The notes under the pieces are model-generated. The model did not search any database and was not told the DNA's origin. It saw nothing but the letters and a program-made list of their open reading frames with translations. Of a stretch of 35,100 bases of DNA, positions 23,032 to 32,082 are shown piece after piece. This DNA is from Methanobacteriota archaeon. Its GTDB lineage: Archaea > Thermoplasmatota > Poseidoniia > Poseidoniales > Poseidoniaceae. The translations under genes and the position numbers were made by a program. Where the stretch lies: contig WTIT01000068.1 in NCBI GenBank assembly GCA_011526375.1, positions 77,123 to 112,222 on the forward strand, read 5' to 3'. Position 1 is the first letter of the stretch; each line of letters opens with the position of its first letter.

Positions 23032-24384
23032 TTGGAGATTAACTTGACGCAACTTATTCTGGGCAATGAATCGGATGTTAAAGGAACTCCTTTAACCGAC
23101 AAGATGACTAAATTTGTCGACGATTTACCAACTGAATTAATTGAAGTGTTAAACAAAATTGCACTTAATGGCGGTGGAGCTTGGATTGTGGGTGGAGCTG
23201 TACGCGATGCTTCAATGGGATACATGCCAACAGACATAGATTTAGCAACTGATTTAACACCTGACAAGCTTCTTTCTATATTTCCCGATGCTATCGAAAC
23301 GGGAGTTTCTTTTGGGACAATTACCATAAAATCTGGAGGATTTCTTTACCAAACCACTACGCTAAGAACAGATGGTGATTATCTCGATTCGCGCAGGCCT
23401 GTTGATGTAAAATGGAATTCATCACTATTTGAAGACCTTAAAAGACGCGACTTTACAATCAATTCGATGGCCATTGATGTTGCTAGAAGGGAATATTATG
23501 ATCCACACAATGGAGTAAATGACATTAAAAATAAAATTATCCGTAGTGTTGGAAATGCTCACAAAAGAATAGATGAAGATGCGTTAAGAATCCTTAGAGC
23601 GTATCGATTTTTAGGCCAAATTGAGGGTAATGATTGGCAACTAGAAAGCAAACTGAGTACTGCTATGATAGATAACTCATTCAAAATTGGTGAATTGTCC
23701 AAGGAAAGAATATGGCAAGAATTAAACAAAATACTTGCTTTCAATAATTCTGGAGAGATATTGATCAAGATGATGAACGACGGAATTCTAAAAATCATTT
23801 TCCAATGGCAGCAAATTGAATATGTAAATTTATCATCTGCCCTAAGTGATTCGAATGAGCTTGATTATATCTCTAAGTTTGTTCTGCTAAATCAACAACT
23901 TGGATTAGAAGGAATTACACAGTTATGTAAATCATTAAAATTATCCAAAAATGATACTAAGAGCATAATATTAACCTATACTAACTCTCTCATTATTCCA
24001 CAGAAATCAGAATCATATCTACGGTTATATAGATTTATAATTGGAGATAGATGGAGACAAGTATTAATGTTAAGCAAAGTAATCTGTAAATATGGATTAA
24101 ACAAGAACGTCCATGAGATAAATGTTGACTTTTTTGACCAAATCATATCATTAATCGTTGATTTACCAAAAAATAAAATCCAGTCTCAATTAATAGACGG
24201 CAATTGGCTAATGAAAACAACCAATATCGGCCAGGGGCAAAAACTGGGTCGTCTTAAAGAGTGGTTGTACCGTATCCAAATCGAAAATGACCTTTCTGAA
24301 ATCTCGGACATAAACCGCTATTTAGTAAAAATTCAGTGGCATAATAGCGATTTTGAGTCGTGGCCTAGAATGTCTCTACAATGA
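23032..24384 (+). CDS. Class II CCA-adding enzyme / poly(A) polymerase-family nucleotidyltransferase
   Basis: GGAWIVGGAVRDASMGYMPTDIDLATDLTPD, SFGTITI, LFEDLKRRDFTINSMAID, DPHNGVNDIKNKIIRSVGNAHKRIDEDALRILRAYRF, ELSKERIWQELNKIL. TTG start at 23032. Confidence 0.88.
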   Translation: MEINLTQLILGNESDVKGTPLTDKMTKFVDDLPTELIEVLNKIALNGGGAWIVGGAVRDASMGYMPTDIDLATDLTPDKLLSIFPDAIETGVSFGTITIKSGGFLYQTTTLRTDGDYLDSRRPVDVKWNSSLFEDLKRRDFTINSMAIDVARREYYDPHNGVNDIKNKIIRSVGNAHKRIDEDALRILRAYRFLGQIEGNDWQLESKLSTAMIDNSFKIGELSKERIWQELNKILAFNNSGEILIKMMNDGILKIIFQWQQIEYVNLSSALSDSNELDYISKFVLLNQQLGLEGITQLCKSLKLSKNDTKSIILTYTNSLIIPQKSESYLRLYRFIIGDRWRQVLMLSKVICKYGLNKNVHEINVDFFDQIISLIVDLPKNKIQSQLIDGNWLMKTTNIGQGQKLGRLKEWLYRIQIENDLSEISDINRYLVKIQWHNSDFESWPRMSLQ

Positions 24385-24417
24385 AGGCATCATATTCAAG
24401 AATAATGAATACTACGC

Positions 24418-25557
24418 TTGAGCATGTTCAGCGGTAGGATATCTCAGGCAGTTGCCAACCAAATTGAGAAAAAAATATCAGAGAATAACGACTTAAATTC
24501 ACTATCTAATTCTGAACTTGCTGATTTAGCAATAGAATTCGTTGGAGATGCACCGCCATCTCATGTTCCAAGAGAAACCGTAATTGAGATTCTTTCTCAA
24601 CAACCTTCAATCAATTCCTGGAGAGAAGAAATCAAACAGAAAGCTATTGAGGCTGCCAAAAATAAGGTTAGCAATGCATCAAGTAACGTTGATCCTAGGA
24701 TGGCAAAAATGATCAAACAACAATTTGGCCAATGGCTACAAAATTCTGGACTTAGTACAGTTGAGATTACAACCAAAATAGATACAAACTCTGACGGAAT
24801 GATAAGCAGAGACGAATTAGATCACTTCATTCATAACCTCTCTGGAACTAAACCACCAGAATGGGTTTCAGAATCTCTAATTTCCATATTGGATACGGAC
24901 AAGAATGGTGTGATTGAAGTCCAGGAACTCTGGGATTATCTTGGAGCAATAGGGTTCCATGTTCCAGTAATAGAAGAACCAGTAAGCGAAAAAATCGTGA
25001 ATGAGGAATCAGTTATTGATGAAACTCAATCAACTGTTGCTGAAGAAGATGTGTTTGAGGATGCTGAATGGTCTGAAGATTCCGAAATCAACATTGAAGA
25101 AGAAATCGCACAGGTCCCTGACATTGAGCCAGTTAATGAGTCCTTAACCGAGAACCATTTAGAAGATATGCAAACAACAAACGATAATTTGGATGAAAAT
25201 ATTGAGTCGGTTCCTAGCATAAACACCTCTATAGAAATAGGCATAGAAAGACTGCATTCCACAAGACTTCACAGAGAAGCGGTTGATGTAATTGATTCAA
25301 CAAATCCAGGAAATTGTACGCTGATGGTTGAAAGAGTTGAGAGAACTTTGATGGTAATGGATAGTTATAGAGGCGGAATGACTGCTATTGGTTTATTAGA
25401 TAATGGACCATATACCGTTTCAGTTCTATTTGAACCAGAGTATAATGACCAAGTTGAATCTCTTGAAGGAAAGAAAATTTCATTCATTGGAACACTATTT
25501 GATTGGTCGAGTGGTTTGAGACAAGCGAAACTCAAAGGTTCGGAGTTAAGATCTTAA
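24418..25557 (+). CDS. EF-hand domain protein with probable C-terminal OB-fold-like domain
   Basis: Two EF-hand loops (DTNSDGMISRDE; DTDKNGVIEVQE), acidic linker, C-terminal beta-rich domain. No signal peptide apparent. First codon at 24418 is TTG. Confidence 0.75.
   Translation: MSMFSGRISQAVANQIEKKISENNDLNSLSNSELADLAIEFVGDAPPSHVPRETVIEILSQQPSINSWREEIKQKAIEAAKNKVSNASSNVDPRMAKMIKQQFGQWLQNSGLSTVEITTKIDTNSDGMISRDELDHFIHNLSGTKPPEWVSESLISILDTDKNGVIEVQELWDYLGAIGFHVPVIEEPVSEKIVNEESVIDETQSTVAEEDVFEDAEWSEDSEINIEEEIAQVPDIEPVNESLTENHLEDMQTTNDNLDENIESVPSINTSIEIGIERLHSTRLHREAVDVIDSTNPGNCTLMVERVERTLMVMDSYRGGMTAIGLLDNGPYTVSVLFEPEYNDQVESLEGKKISFIGTLFDWSSGLRQAKLKGSELRS
24781..24816 (+). other. EF-hand loop 1 (DTNSDGMISRDE)
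   Basis: Direct translation in the 24418 frame; canonical DxNxDGxIxxxE. Confidence 0.75.
24892..24927 (+). other. EF-hand loop 2 (DTDKNGVIEVQE)
   Basis: Direct translation; canonical DxDxNGxIxxxE. Confidence 0.75.
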
Positions 25558-26739
25558 TCACTTCAGGGATCTTGCAATTACTATCCTTTGGACCTCTTGG
25601 GTGCCCTCGTATATTTGAGTAATCTTAGCATCCCTGAAGAACCGTTCCACTGGGAATTCTTTGGTGTAACCATAACCTCCCAAAACTTGAATCGCTCTTT
25701 CTGAAACCCACATTGCGGTATCTCCCGCATACAGTTTAGCCATGCTAGCTTCCTTGGTATGTCTAGGCCCATCATTCTCATAATGTTCTTGCTTTGCCCA
25801 GGATGCTTGGTATACAAGGTGCCTTGCAGCCTGTATTCTTGTCGCCATATCTGCTAGATATGACATAATCATTTGGTGATGGGCAATTGGTTTCCCAAAT
25901 GCTTCCCGCTCATGTGAATAATTTAGTGCAGCCTCATAGGCGCCTTGTGCAATGCCTAGGGCTTGGGCGGCAATACCTATTCGACTGTTATCCAAAGCAT
26001 TCATTGCGATTGGAAAACCATTACCTACGCCTTTCAAAACGTTCTCAACAGGGACTTTACAATTGTTCAAAATTAATGTGCAAGTGTCAGATGAGCGAAT
26101 TCCAAGTTTGTCTTCTTTCTTTCCGACCGAGAATCCTTCGAATGATGACTCAACTATGAATGCAGTTGTTCCACCATGTTTCTTGACGCCGTAATCTGGA
26201 TGGTCAACATCTTTAGCAAATAGTACCAGTATCTCTGCCTGAGCACCATTAGTGACCCACATCTTTTCTCCATTCAGCAAAAAGTGCTTACCATCATCTG
26301 ATAGTTTAGCTTTGCAGATCATTGCTGCAGCATCTGTTCCCGCACCTGCCTCGGAAAGTGAGTATGCACCTACTTCTCCTGCTGCAAGCCTTGGGAGGTA
26401 TTTTTGCTTCTGTTCGTCATTACCATGAAGCGCGATAGTTTTGGCACACAAACCGACATGGACACAGAACATAACACCAAACGATGGGTCGACTCTTGAA
26501 AGTTCTTCAACAATAATCGATTCAGAAATATCATCTACTGGAGAACCGCCATATTCTTCTGGTATCGTTACTCCCTGTAAACCATAATCGAGGAATTGTT
26601 GCCATTCTTCCTTTGGAGGTATTTGATTTGCATCTCTATGCTCAACTGTGGGTGATAATACTGTCTCAGCAAAGTCTCTAACAAGTTCTCTTATCATTTG
26701 CTGTTCATCGGTTTCGGCGTAGTCCATAAGTCTCCCCAA
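25558..26739 (-). CDS. Acyl-CoA dehydrogenase
   Basis: AYSLSEAGAGTDAAAM, FLLNGEKMWVTNGAQA, KEDKLGIRSSDTCTLIL, YSHEREAFGKPIAHHQMI, VQVLGGYGYTKEFPVERFFRDAKITQIYEGTQEVQRIVIAR-type signature. Confidence 0.96.
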   Translation of the reverse strand: MGRLMDYAETDEQQMIRELVRDFAETVLSPTVEHRDANQIPPKEEWQQFLDYGLQGVTIPEEYGGSPVDDISESIIVEELSRVDPSFGVMFCVHVGLCAKTIALHGNDEQKQKYLPRLAAGEVGAYSLSEAGAGTDAAAMICKAKLSDDGKHFLLNGEKMWVTNGAQAEILVLFAKDVDHPDYGVKKHGGTTAFIVESSFEGFSVGKKEDKLGIRSSDTCTLILNNCKVPVENVLKGVGNGFPIAMNALDNSRIGIAAQALGIAQGAYEAALNYSHEREAFGKPIAHHQMIMSYLADMATRIQAARHLVYQASWAKQEHYENDGPRHTKEASMAKLYAGDTAMWVSERAIQVLGGYGYTKEFPVERFFRDAKITQIYEGTQEVQRIVIARSLK

Positions 26740-26834
26740 TCAAGCCAATAAGCCGACTCACTTAACCCGTTTGCTAATTTTACCAACTCCCTATTTCCCA
26801 AATTATTCATATACGATGCTTTTGAGGCGCGGAC

Positions 26835-26840
26835 AGGAGG
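26835..26840 (+). promoter_or_regulatory. Shine-Dalgarno sequence (AGGAGG) for the GcvH-like gene
   Basis: Seven nt upstream of TTG at 26848. Confidence 0.65.
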
Positions 26841-26847
26841 AATCATT

Positions 26848-27249
26848 TTGGATGAAGAAACCGTTGAATTTAATGTAGCACACAATAGAAAATACTCCAC
26901 AGACCACCTGTGGTATCAAGAAAAGGACGAGCGTCTTATGATTGGAGTCAGTGAATTCCTAAGACTAGAAATTGGTGACATTTTGGAAGTCAAACTTCGA
27001 CAAGCTGAAACTGAGATTGACAAAGGAGATTTCATGTTTTCAGTTGTCACAGAATCTGAAAGGATGCCATTTCCTACTCCATTCTCTGGACTCATTGCCG
27101 AGGTTAATGGTGAAGTTGAAAGTAATCCAGAGCTAGTCAACGAATCTGCTTATGACCTTGGATGGGTCATCATTCTAGAACCTCATGATTTTGACACTGA
27201 ATTATTACTAGATCCTGACGAATATGTCGAATATCTCGCAGAACTTTGA
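26848..27249 (+). CDS. GcvH-like (glycine cleavage H / biotinyl-lipoyl fold) protein without lipoyl-lysine
   Basis: YSTDHLWYQEKDERLMIGVSEFLRLEIGDILEVKL...FSVVTESERMPFPTPFSGLIAEVNGEVESNPELVNESAYDLGWVIILEP aligns by eye to GcvH. Shine-Dalgarno AGGAGG at 26835-26840 before TTG 26848. Confidence 0.82.
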   Translation: MDEETVEFNVAHNRKYSTDHLWYQEKDERLMIGVSEFLRLEIGDILEVKLRQAETEIDKGDFMFSVVTESERMPFPTPFSGLIAEVNGEVESNPELVNESAYDLGWVIILEPHDFDTELLLDPDEYVEYLAEL

Positions 27250-27836
27250 TGGTATTGGTGACCATCATGGAAGAGATAGATATTTTGAAGCAAAGCCTAA
27301 TCAAGGCTCCAATTATTTGGAAAGGTGATTATCCATATTTTATACATCCAATTACCGATGGCGTTCCAAGGCTAGAACCAAAAGTCCTCGAAGCGATAAT
27401 CGAGTTGTCTGTTCCACTAATCGACTGGGAAAACATCGATGTGATTTTGGGTATCGAAGCGATGGGTCTGCCTCTAATGGCACCTCTTTCAATGCGAACC
27501 AATATTCCAATGGTTATCGCAAGAAAGCGCCAATATGGACTCGAAGGAGAAGTTGAGGTAAATCAAGAAACCGGGTATTCGAAAGGCAGCATATTCCTTA
27601 ACGACATTAAACCAGGAGAAAAAATTGCCATTATCGATGATGTTTTATCAACTGGTGGCACAATTAGGTCAGTCATTGAAGGAGTAAAAAGAACAGGTGC
27701 GATAATTCAGAATATTGTAGTAGTAGTCGAAAAAGGCCCTGGGATGGAAATTTTGCAAAATGAGTACCCAAGCATTAAGTTTGACTCGCTTGTAAAACTT
27801 GAGATGGATGGCGAGAAAGTCGTTATTTTAGATTAG
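27246..27836 (+). CDS. hpt: Archaeal-type purine (hypoxanthine/guanine) phosphoribosyltransferase
   Basis: GIEAMGLPLMAPLSMRTNIPMVIARKRQYGLEGEVEVNQETGYSKGSIFLNDIKPGEKIAIIDDVLSTGGTIRSVI: PRPP loop IIDDVLSTGGT. Start could be GTG/ATG slightly downstream. Confidence 0.82.
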   Translation: MMVLVTIMEEIDILKQSLIKAPIIWKGDYPYFIHPITDGVPRLEPKVLEAIIELSVPLIDWENIDVILGIEAMGLPLMAPLSMRTNIPMVIARKRQYGLEGEVEVNQETGYSKGSIFLNDIKPGEKIAIIDDVLSTGGTIRSVIEGVKRTGAIIQNIVVVVEKGPGMEILQNEYPSIKFDSLVKLEMDGEKVVILD

Positions 27837-27847
27837 GGTGTGAATTT

Positions 27848-28957
27848 TTGGATTTAGAAAGACACGATTTTCAACTGGATGATTTGGTAGAGAAAATCAA
27901 ACAAAACGATAACCGCTTAATCGCTCTGCAAGTCCCGGAGGGCCTCAAAATGCAGGCTCTTGAAATGATGGATGAAATTGAGACGGAGACTAGTGCCAAA
28001 GTAGTTTTAGCTGCTGATCCTTGTTATGGTGCCTGTGATTTAGTACATGATAAAATGAAAATGATGGGGGTTGAGTTAGTTGCCCATATGGGTCATTCTC
28101 AAATGAACATAGATTCCGGGATGCCAACTGAGTTTATCGATGTGAAATATGATGGCGACCCTGAGTTAAAACCAGTACTACCAATCCTGACTAAACACCT
28201 TTCAATGGCTAAAGAACGAATGGCCAAACAAGATGATAATGAACAATTATCTGAGGAAGAAGCCCAAGATCGATTTCTTGATGCGGTTGGTAGAATGGCT
28301 CCACTTACTGGCACCAAACTTGGACTAGTCGGCTCAATTCAACACCTTCATCTGTTACCTGATTTCCATGACCGTCTGGAGAAAGCCGGATTTGATGTGA
28401 CAATTCCAATCGGTGGAGCTAGGCTGTCTTTCCCTGGGCAGGTACTCGGATGTAATTACTCGGGTGATGATTCCAGCATTGGCCACTATCTTTTCTTGGG
28501 CTCAGGAGACTTTCACCCAATTGGATTAGTACTTCATACGGGTAAACCTCTAGCCATGCTTGACCCTTACTCGGGCTCTGCAGAAGAAATGTCCTTTGAA
28601 AGAATAGAACGAATATTGAGGCAGAGATTTGGATTGATAATGTCAAGCCAAGACTGTCAGTCATTTGGCATCTTAATTGGTGAAAAACCTGGACAAATGC
28701 GACGTACTCTAGCTCTAAGAATGAAAAGAATGCTTGAAAACCACGGTAAGAAAGGCTATTTGTTGGCACTTGAGCATATAGGACCGGATTTGATTGATTT
28801 CTATCCTGTTGATGCATTTGTCAACACTGCTTGCCCCAGGATTGCCATTGATGATGCTGTGAGGTACCGCAAACCACTGATTACGCCCTTTGAACTAGAG
28901 GTCGCACTAGGAGAAAAACAGTGGGAAACTGGCTATATGTTTGACGAAATACCTTGA
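27848..28957 (+). CDS. dph2: Diphthamide biosynthesis enzyme Dph2 (2-(3-amino-3-carboxypropyl)histidine synthase)
   Basis: IALQVPEGLKMQALEMMDEIE, AADPCYGACDLVHDKM, LVGSIQHLHLLPDF, LGCNYS, FVNTACPRIAIDDAVRYRKPLITPFELEVALG with the three expected Cys clusters. Confidence 0.92.
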   Translation: MDLERHDFQLDDLVEKIKQNDNRLIALQVPEGLKMQALEMMDEIETETSAKVVLAADPCYGACDLVHDKMKMMGVELVAHMGHSQMNIDSGMPTEFIDVKYDGDPELKPVLPILTKHLSMAKERMAKQDDNEQLSEEEAQDRFLDAVGRMAPLTGTKLGLVGSIQHLHLLPDFHDRLEKAGFDVTIPIGGARLSFPGQVLGCNYSGDDSSIGHYLFLGSGDFHPIGLVLHTGKPLAMLDPYSGSAEEMSFERIERILRQRFGLIMSSQDCQSFGILIGEKPGQMRRTLALRMKRMLENHGKKGYLLALEHIGPDLIDFYPVDAFVNTACPRIAIDDAVRYRKPLITPFELEVALGEKQWETGYMFDEIP

Positions 28958-29030
28958 GTGCAATAATTGACTAATCTAGTCCAAATCAAAGCGTATATTC
29001 AATAACGGTTGGCGTAAGCCTTCAGTTGTT

Positions 29031-30227
29031 ATGAGTAGTTATCTAGACAGGATTGGTGCGGGTTATGTGATTGATAACCCTGACCCTCTAGATTTTGATT
29101 ATGTTCCTGAAGAATTAGTTTGTCGTGAGAAATATCAAACCCTTCTAGCCACAAGATTCTCTTCTATAGACAAAGTTGATTCTAGTTGTCGGGCTATAAT
29201 AACTGGTCCGGTCGGTAGTGGAAAGACAGTGCTTGTCAAAACCTTCTGTCGTGATTTACAACGACATCTAGCAAATCGTAGAAGTATAATCATCGCACAC
29301 GTCAACTGTAGGAATGCTTCGACAAGTACTAGAGTTATCCAAAGAATACTACATGCAATTGATCCTGGACACCCAGATAGAGGTTTGTCGATCGGTGAAT
29401 TACTACTTAGTTTGCGTAAATTAACTAGGAGAAACTCCTCACACTTGATTGTGATACTAGACGAAGTAGATCACATGCTTAGGAAGTCTGGAGACGATAT
29501 ACTGTATCAATTATTAAGAATTGATGAAGACCAGGAAGGAAAGGGTACCTTATCACTAATTTTGATTAGCCAAGAACAAGTTTTGGATGTTTTGGAAACG
29601 GCAGTGATTTCTAGAATCGGCAAGACTAATCTGATAAAAATACCAGCATACAATGAAGATGAATTGTTCAATATCGCTATGCAGAGGGCTGATTTGGCTT
29701 TGGTAAAGGGCTCTTATTCGGAAGAAATAGTTAGGCTCATTGCGGAAAAATCGGCACCTGTTGGTGATGCTCGATTAGCAATTGAATTGCTAAAAGCTGC
29801 TGCAGAATCATGTGAAATAAGACAAGATGACCACACTGAAAGAGAAATAAGCATTGAAGATGTTCATGCCAAAGATGAAATTTTATCTGTAGACATGGTT
29901 TCTGAAATTGATGCTATTGATGGTTTGAAACCACATGCAATGTTGGTACTGCTAGCGATATGTAGGCGTCTAAAGAAAGTTAGTTCAATGACCACCGGTG
30001 ATGTCGAAAGCCTCTATGCCGTGGTATGCGAAGAATACGAGCAGCAGATGAAAAGTCACACTACATTATGGAAATACCTGAAAGAACTTGAACACAGACA
30101 ACTAATCAAAACACGAATTTCAACAGTCAGTGATGGTCGTGGAAGAACAACCCACCTAAGCATGCCTCATTTCCTTCCTAGTGACATTGCCAGTAGGCTA
30201 GAAATGTTGGTAAAAAAGCGCTTATAA
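29031..30227 (+). CDS. cdc6: Orc1/Cdc6 family replication initiator AAA+ ATPase
   Basis: AIITGPVGSGKTVLVKTFCRDL (Walker A), HLIVILDEVDHML (Walker B), GDARLAIELLKAAAESCE (sensor 2), C-terminal winged helix LWKYLKELEHRQLIKT. Confidence 0.92.
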   Translation: MSSYLDRIGAGYVIDNPDPLDFDYVPEELVCREKYQTLLATRFSSIDKVDSSCRAIITGPVGSGKTVLVKTFCRDLQRHLANRRSIIIAHVNCRNASTSTRVIQRILHAIDPGHPDRGLSIGELLLSLRKLTRRNSSHLIVILDEVDHMLRKSGDDILYQLLRIDEDQEGKGTLSLILISQEQVLDVLETAVISRIGKTNLIKIPAYNEDELFNIAMQRADLALVKGSYSEEIVRLIAEKSAPVGDARLAIELLKAAAESCEIRQDDHTEREISIEDVHAKDEILSVDMVSEIDAIDGLKPHAMLVLLAICRRLKKVSSMTTGDVESLYAVVCEEYEQQMKSHTTLWKYLKELEHRQLIKTRISTVSDGRGRTTHLSMPHFLPSDIASRLEMLVKKRL

Positions 30228-30261
30228 GCAATCTTAAACCCAAGATAATCATCCGGTGAGC

Positions 30262-30270
30262 ATAAATATA
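30262..30270 (+). promoter_or_regulatory. Putative TATA box for the S6e/aIF2-gamma operon
   Basis: ATAAATATA about 37 nt upstream of ATG 30307, with GAGG Shine-Dalgarno-like at about 30295-30299. Confidence 0.45.
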
Positions 30271-30306
30271 GGTCACTGTTGGCCAACCTGTCTTAGAGGC
30301 GTAATT

Positions 30307-30798
30307 ATGGCTACTGGTACACAAGGAGAGTTCGTTGCTGTCGTAAATGATACTGACCCAAAAAGCAACGGCAAAGCATACTCACTGAAAATTTCGGGAA
30401 ATAACTATTCCCAAATCCTAGGTAAGAAAATCGGCGATGTTGTTGATGGTATTTTCGTTGGTGAAGGTGATAAAACCCTATCCGGCTACAAGCTGCAGAT
30501 TACTGGTGGAGCCGACAAGACAGGAACTCCTCTGAGGAGAGATCTTGAAGGTGGTTCTAGACAATCTATTTTGGTAACTCAATCAACTGGTTTCAAAGGC
30601 CACAACCTTGTATTCAAGACCAAAGGTGGAGAGAAAAAGCGTTTCCGCTACAAACCAGATGGCCTTAGAAAGCGTAGAAATTTCCGAGGCAACACAATTA
30701 CTCAAGACACCAGACAAATCAATCTCAAAGTCGTAGAAGCCGGCAAGAAAGCGCTAGGTGATATTCTTGCGGCTGAAAGTGAGGAAACATCGGAGTGA
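30307..30798 (+). CDS. rps6e: 30S ribosomal protein S6e
   Basis: EFVAVVNDTDPKSNGKAYSLKISGNNYSQILGKKIGDVVDG...LSGYKLQITGGADKTGTPLRRDLEGGSRQSILVTQSTGF; ATG 30307 matches family N-terminus better than 30256. Confidence 0.95.
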   Translation: MATGTQGEFVAVVNDTDPKSNGKAYSLKISGNNYSQILGKKIGDVVDGIFVGEGDKTLSGYKLQITGGADKTGTPLRRDLEGGSRQSILVTQSTGFKGHNLVFKTKGGEKKRFRYKPDGLRKRRNFRGNTITQDTRQINLKVVEAGKKALGDILAAESEETSE

Positions 30799-30835
30799 AT
30801 CCCGAGAGGGTTTTCGTAAATAGGAGAGTGTAGGA

Positions 30836-32074
30836 ATGGCGAGAAAACTTCCTACACAACCGACTGTTAACATTGGACTAGTTGGCCATGTAGATCATGG
30901 CAAGACTACACTCACTAGAGCCCTTTCCGGAGTTTGGACAGATACTCACTCTGAAGAGAGAAAGCGAGGTATATCAATAAAACTAGGCTATGCTGATACA
31001 GCATTCTATCAAACTAAAGACGGAACCTATTATGCTTCGGGAAAGAACCCTAATGGCAAAAAAGACGTTAATGAAGAATTACAACGTGTAGTTTCATTTG
31101 TTGATGCTCCAGGTCACGAGACACTAATGGCTATCATGATTACAGGTGCTTCGATAATGGATGGAGCCATGTTAATGGTCGCAGCAAATGAAAAGTGTCC
31201 CCAACCTCAAACTCGAGAACATTTGATGGCATTGAATATGTCTGGAATCAAAAATATAGTCGTAGTACAAAATAAAATCGATCTTGTTAGTAGAGAGCGT
31301 GCTATTGAATCTTATCAGGAAATTAAAGAATTTCTGAAAGGCACGGTTGCAGAAGACGCGCCAATAATTCCTGTTTCAGCCCATCATGATGTAAATCTGG
31401 ATATTCTTATTGACGCAATTGAAAAAACCATTCCAACTCCAGAACGAAGTGACAAAGAAAAACCATTGATGCACGTTGCTAGATCATTTGATATCAACCG
31501 ACCCGGAACCAGGCCAACTAAACTCAGAGGTGGAGTTATTGGTGGTAGCATAGTCAAGGGTGAATTCAAAGTTGGTGATAAAATTGAAATTGGCCCGGGC
31601 AGGAAAATTCAACAAGGCTCCAAAGTAAGGTGGGAGTCAATCAAGGCAACCGTGACTAGTATGCAGGGTGGAGGATTGAGCCTAGACAAAATGCACGCAG
31701 GCGGATTATGTGGACTTGCTACAGAGCTAGACCCCTCTATCACTACATCAGATAACCTTTCAGGACAAGTGGTTTCATTATCTGGCGAGCTTCCAAAAAC
31801 AAGGGACAAAATTGAAATTTCTGTCCATTTAATGGAATCAATGGTCTCGACTGATGGTTCAAATCCAGAAAAAATCCATCCTCTGCGCAATAATGAGATG
31901 TTAATGATAAATGTTGCAACTGCAACATCAGTGGGTGTGACAAAGAATGCTGAAAAAACGAGAACTGGTCTCGAATTGAGACTACCAATTTGTGTTGATG
32001 TTGGAGAAAGAGTCTCCTTGTCTAGAAGAATCGGCTCACGATGGCGATTAATCGGCTACGGAATTATCCAATAG
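30836..32074 (+). CDS. eif2g: Translation initiation factor aIF2 subunit gamma
   Basis: QPTVNIGLVGHVDHGKTTLTRALSGVWTDTHSEERKRGISIKLGYAD, SFVDAPGHETLMAIMITGASIMDGAMLMVAANE, QPQTREHLMAL, VQNKIDLV. Confidence 0.97.
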   Translation: MARKLPTQPTVNIGLVGHVDHGKTTLTRALSGVWTDTHSEERKRGISIKLGYADTAFYQTKDGTYYASGKNPNGKKDVNEELQRVVSFVDAPGHETLMAIMITGASIMDGAMLMVAANEKCPQPQTREHLMALNMSGIKNIVVVQNKIDLVSRERAIESYQEIKEFLKGTVAEDAPIIPVSAHHDVNLDILIDAIEKTIPTPERSDKEKPLMHVARSFDINRPGTRPTKLRGGVIGGSIVKGEFKVGDKIEIGPGRKIQQGSKVRWESIKATVTSMQGGGLSLDKMHAGGLCGLATELDPSITTSDNLSGQVVSLSGELPKTRDKIEISVHLMESMVSTDGSNPEKIHPLRNNEMLMINVATATSVGVTKNAEKTRTGLELRLPICVDVGERVSLSRRIGSRWRLIGYGIIQ

Positions 32075-32082
32075 GGGATTGA

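Noticed and set aside
28419-28817. 132-aa minus-strand ORF inside dph2
   Set aside because: Shadow of a confidently assigned conserved gene.
28958-29030. Possible replication origin next to cdc6
   Set aside because: Archaeal origins often adjoin cdc6, but the gap is only 73 bp and I see no ORB-like repeat set or long AT-rich unwinding element.
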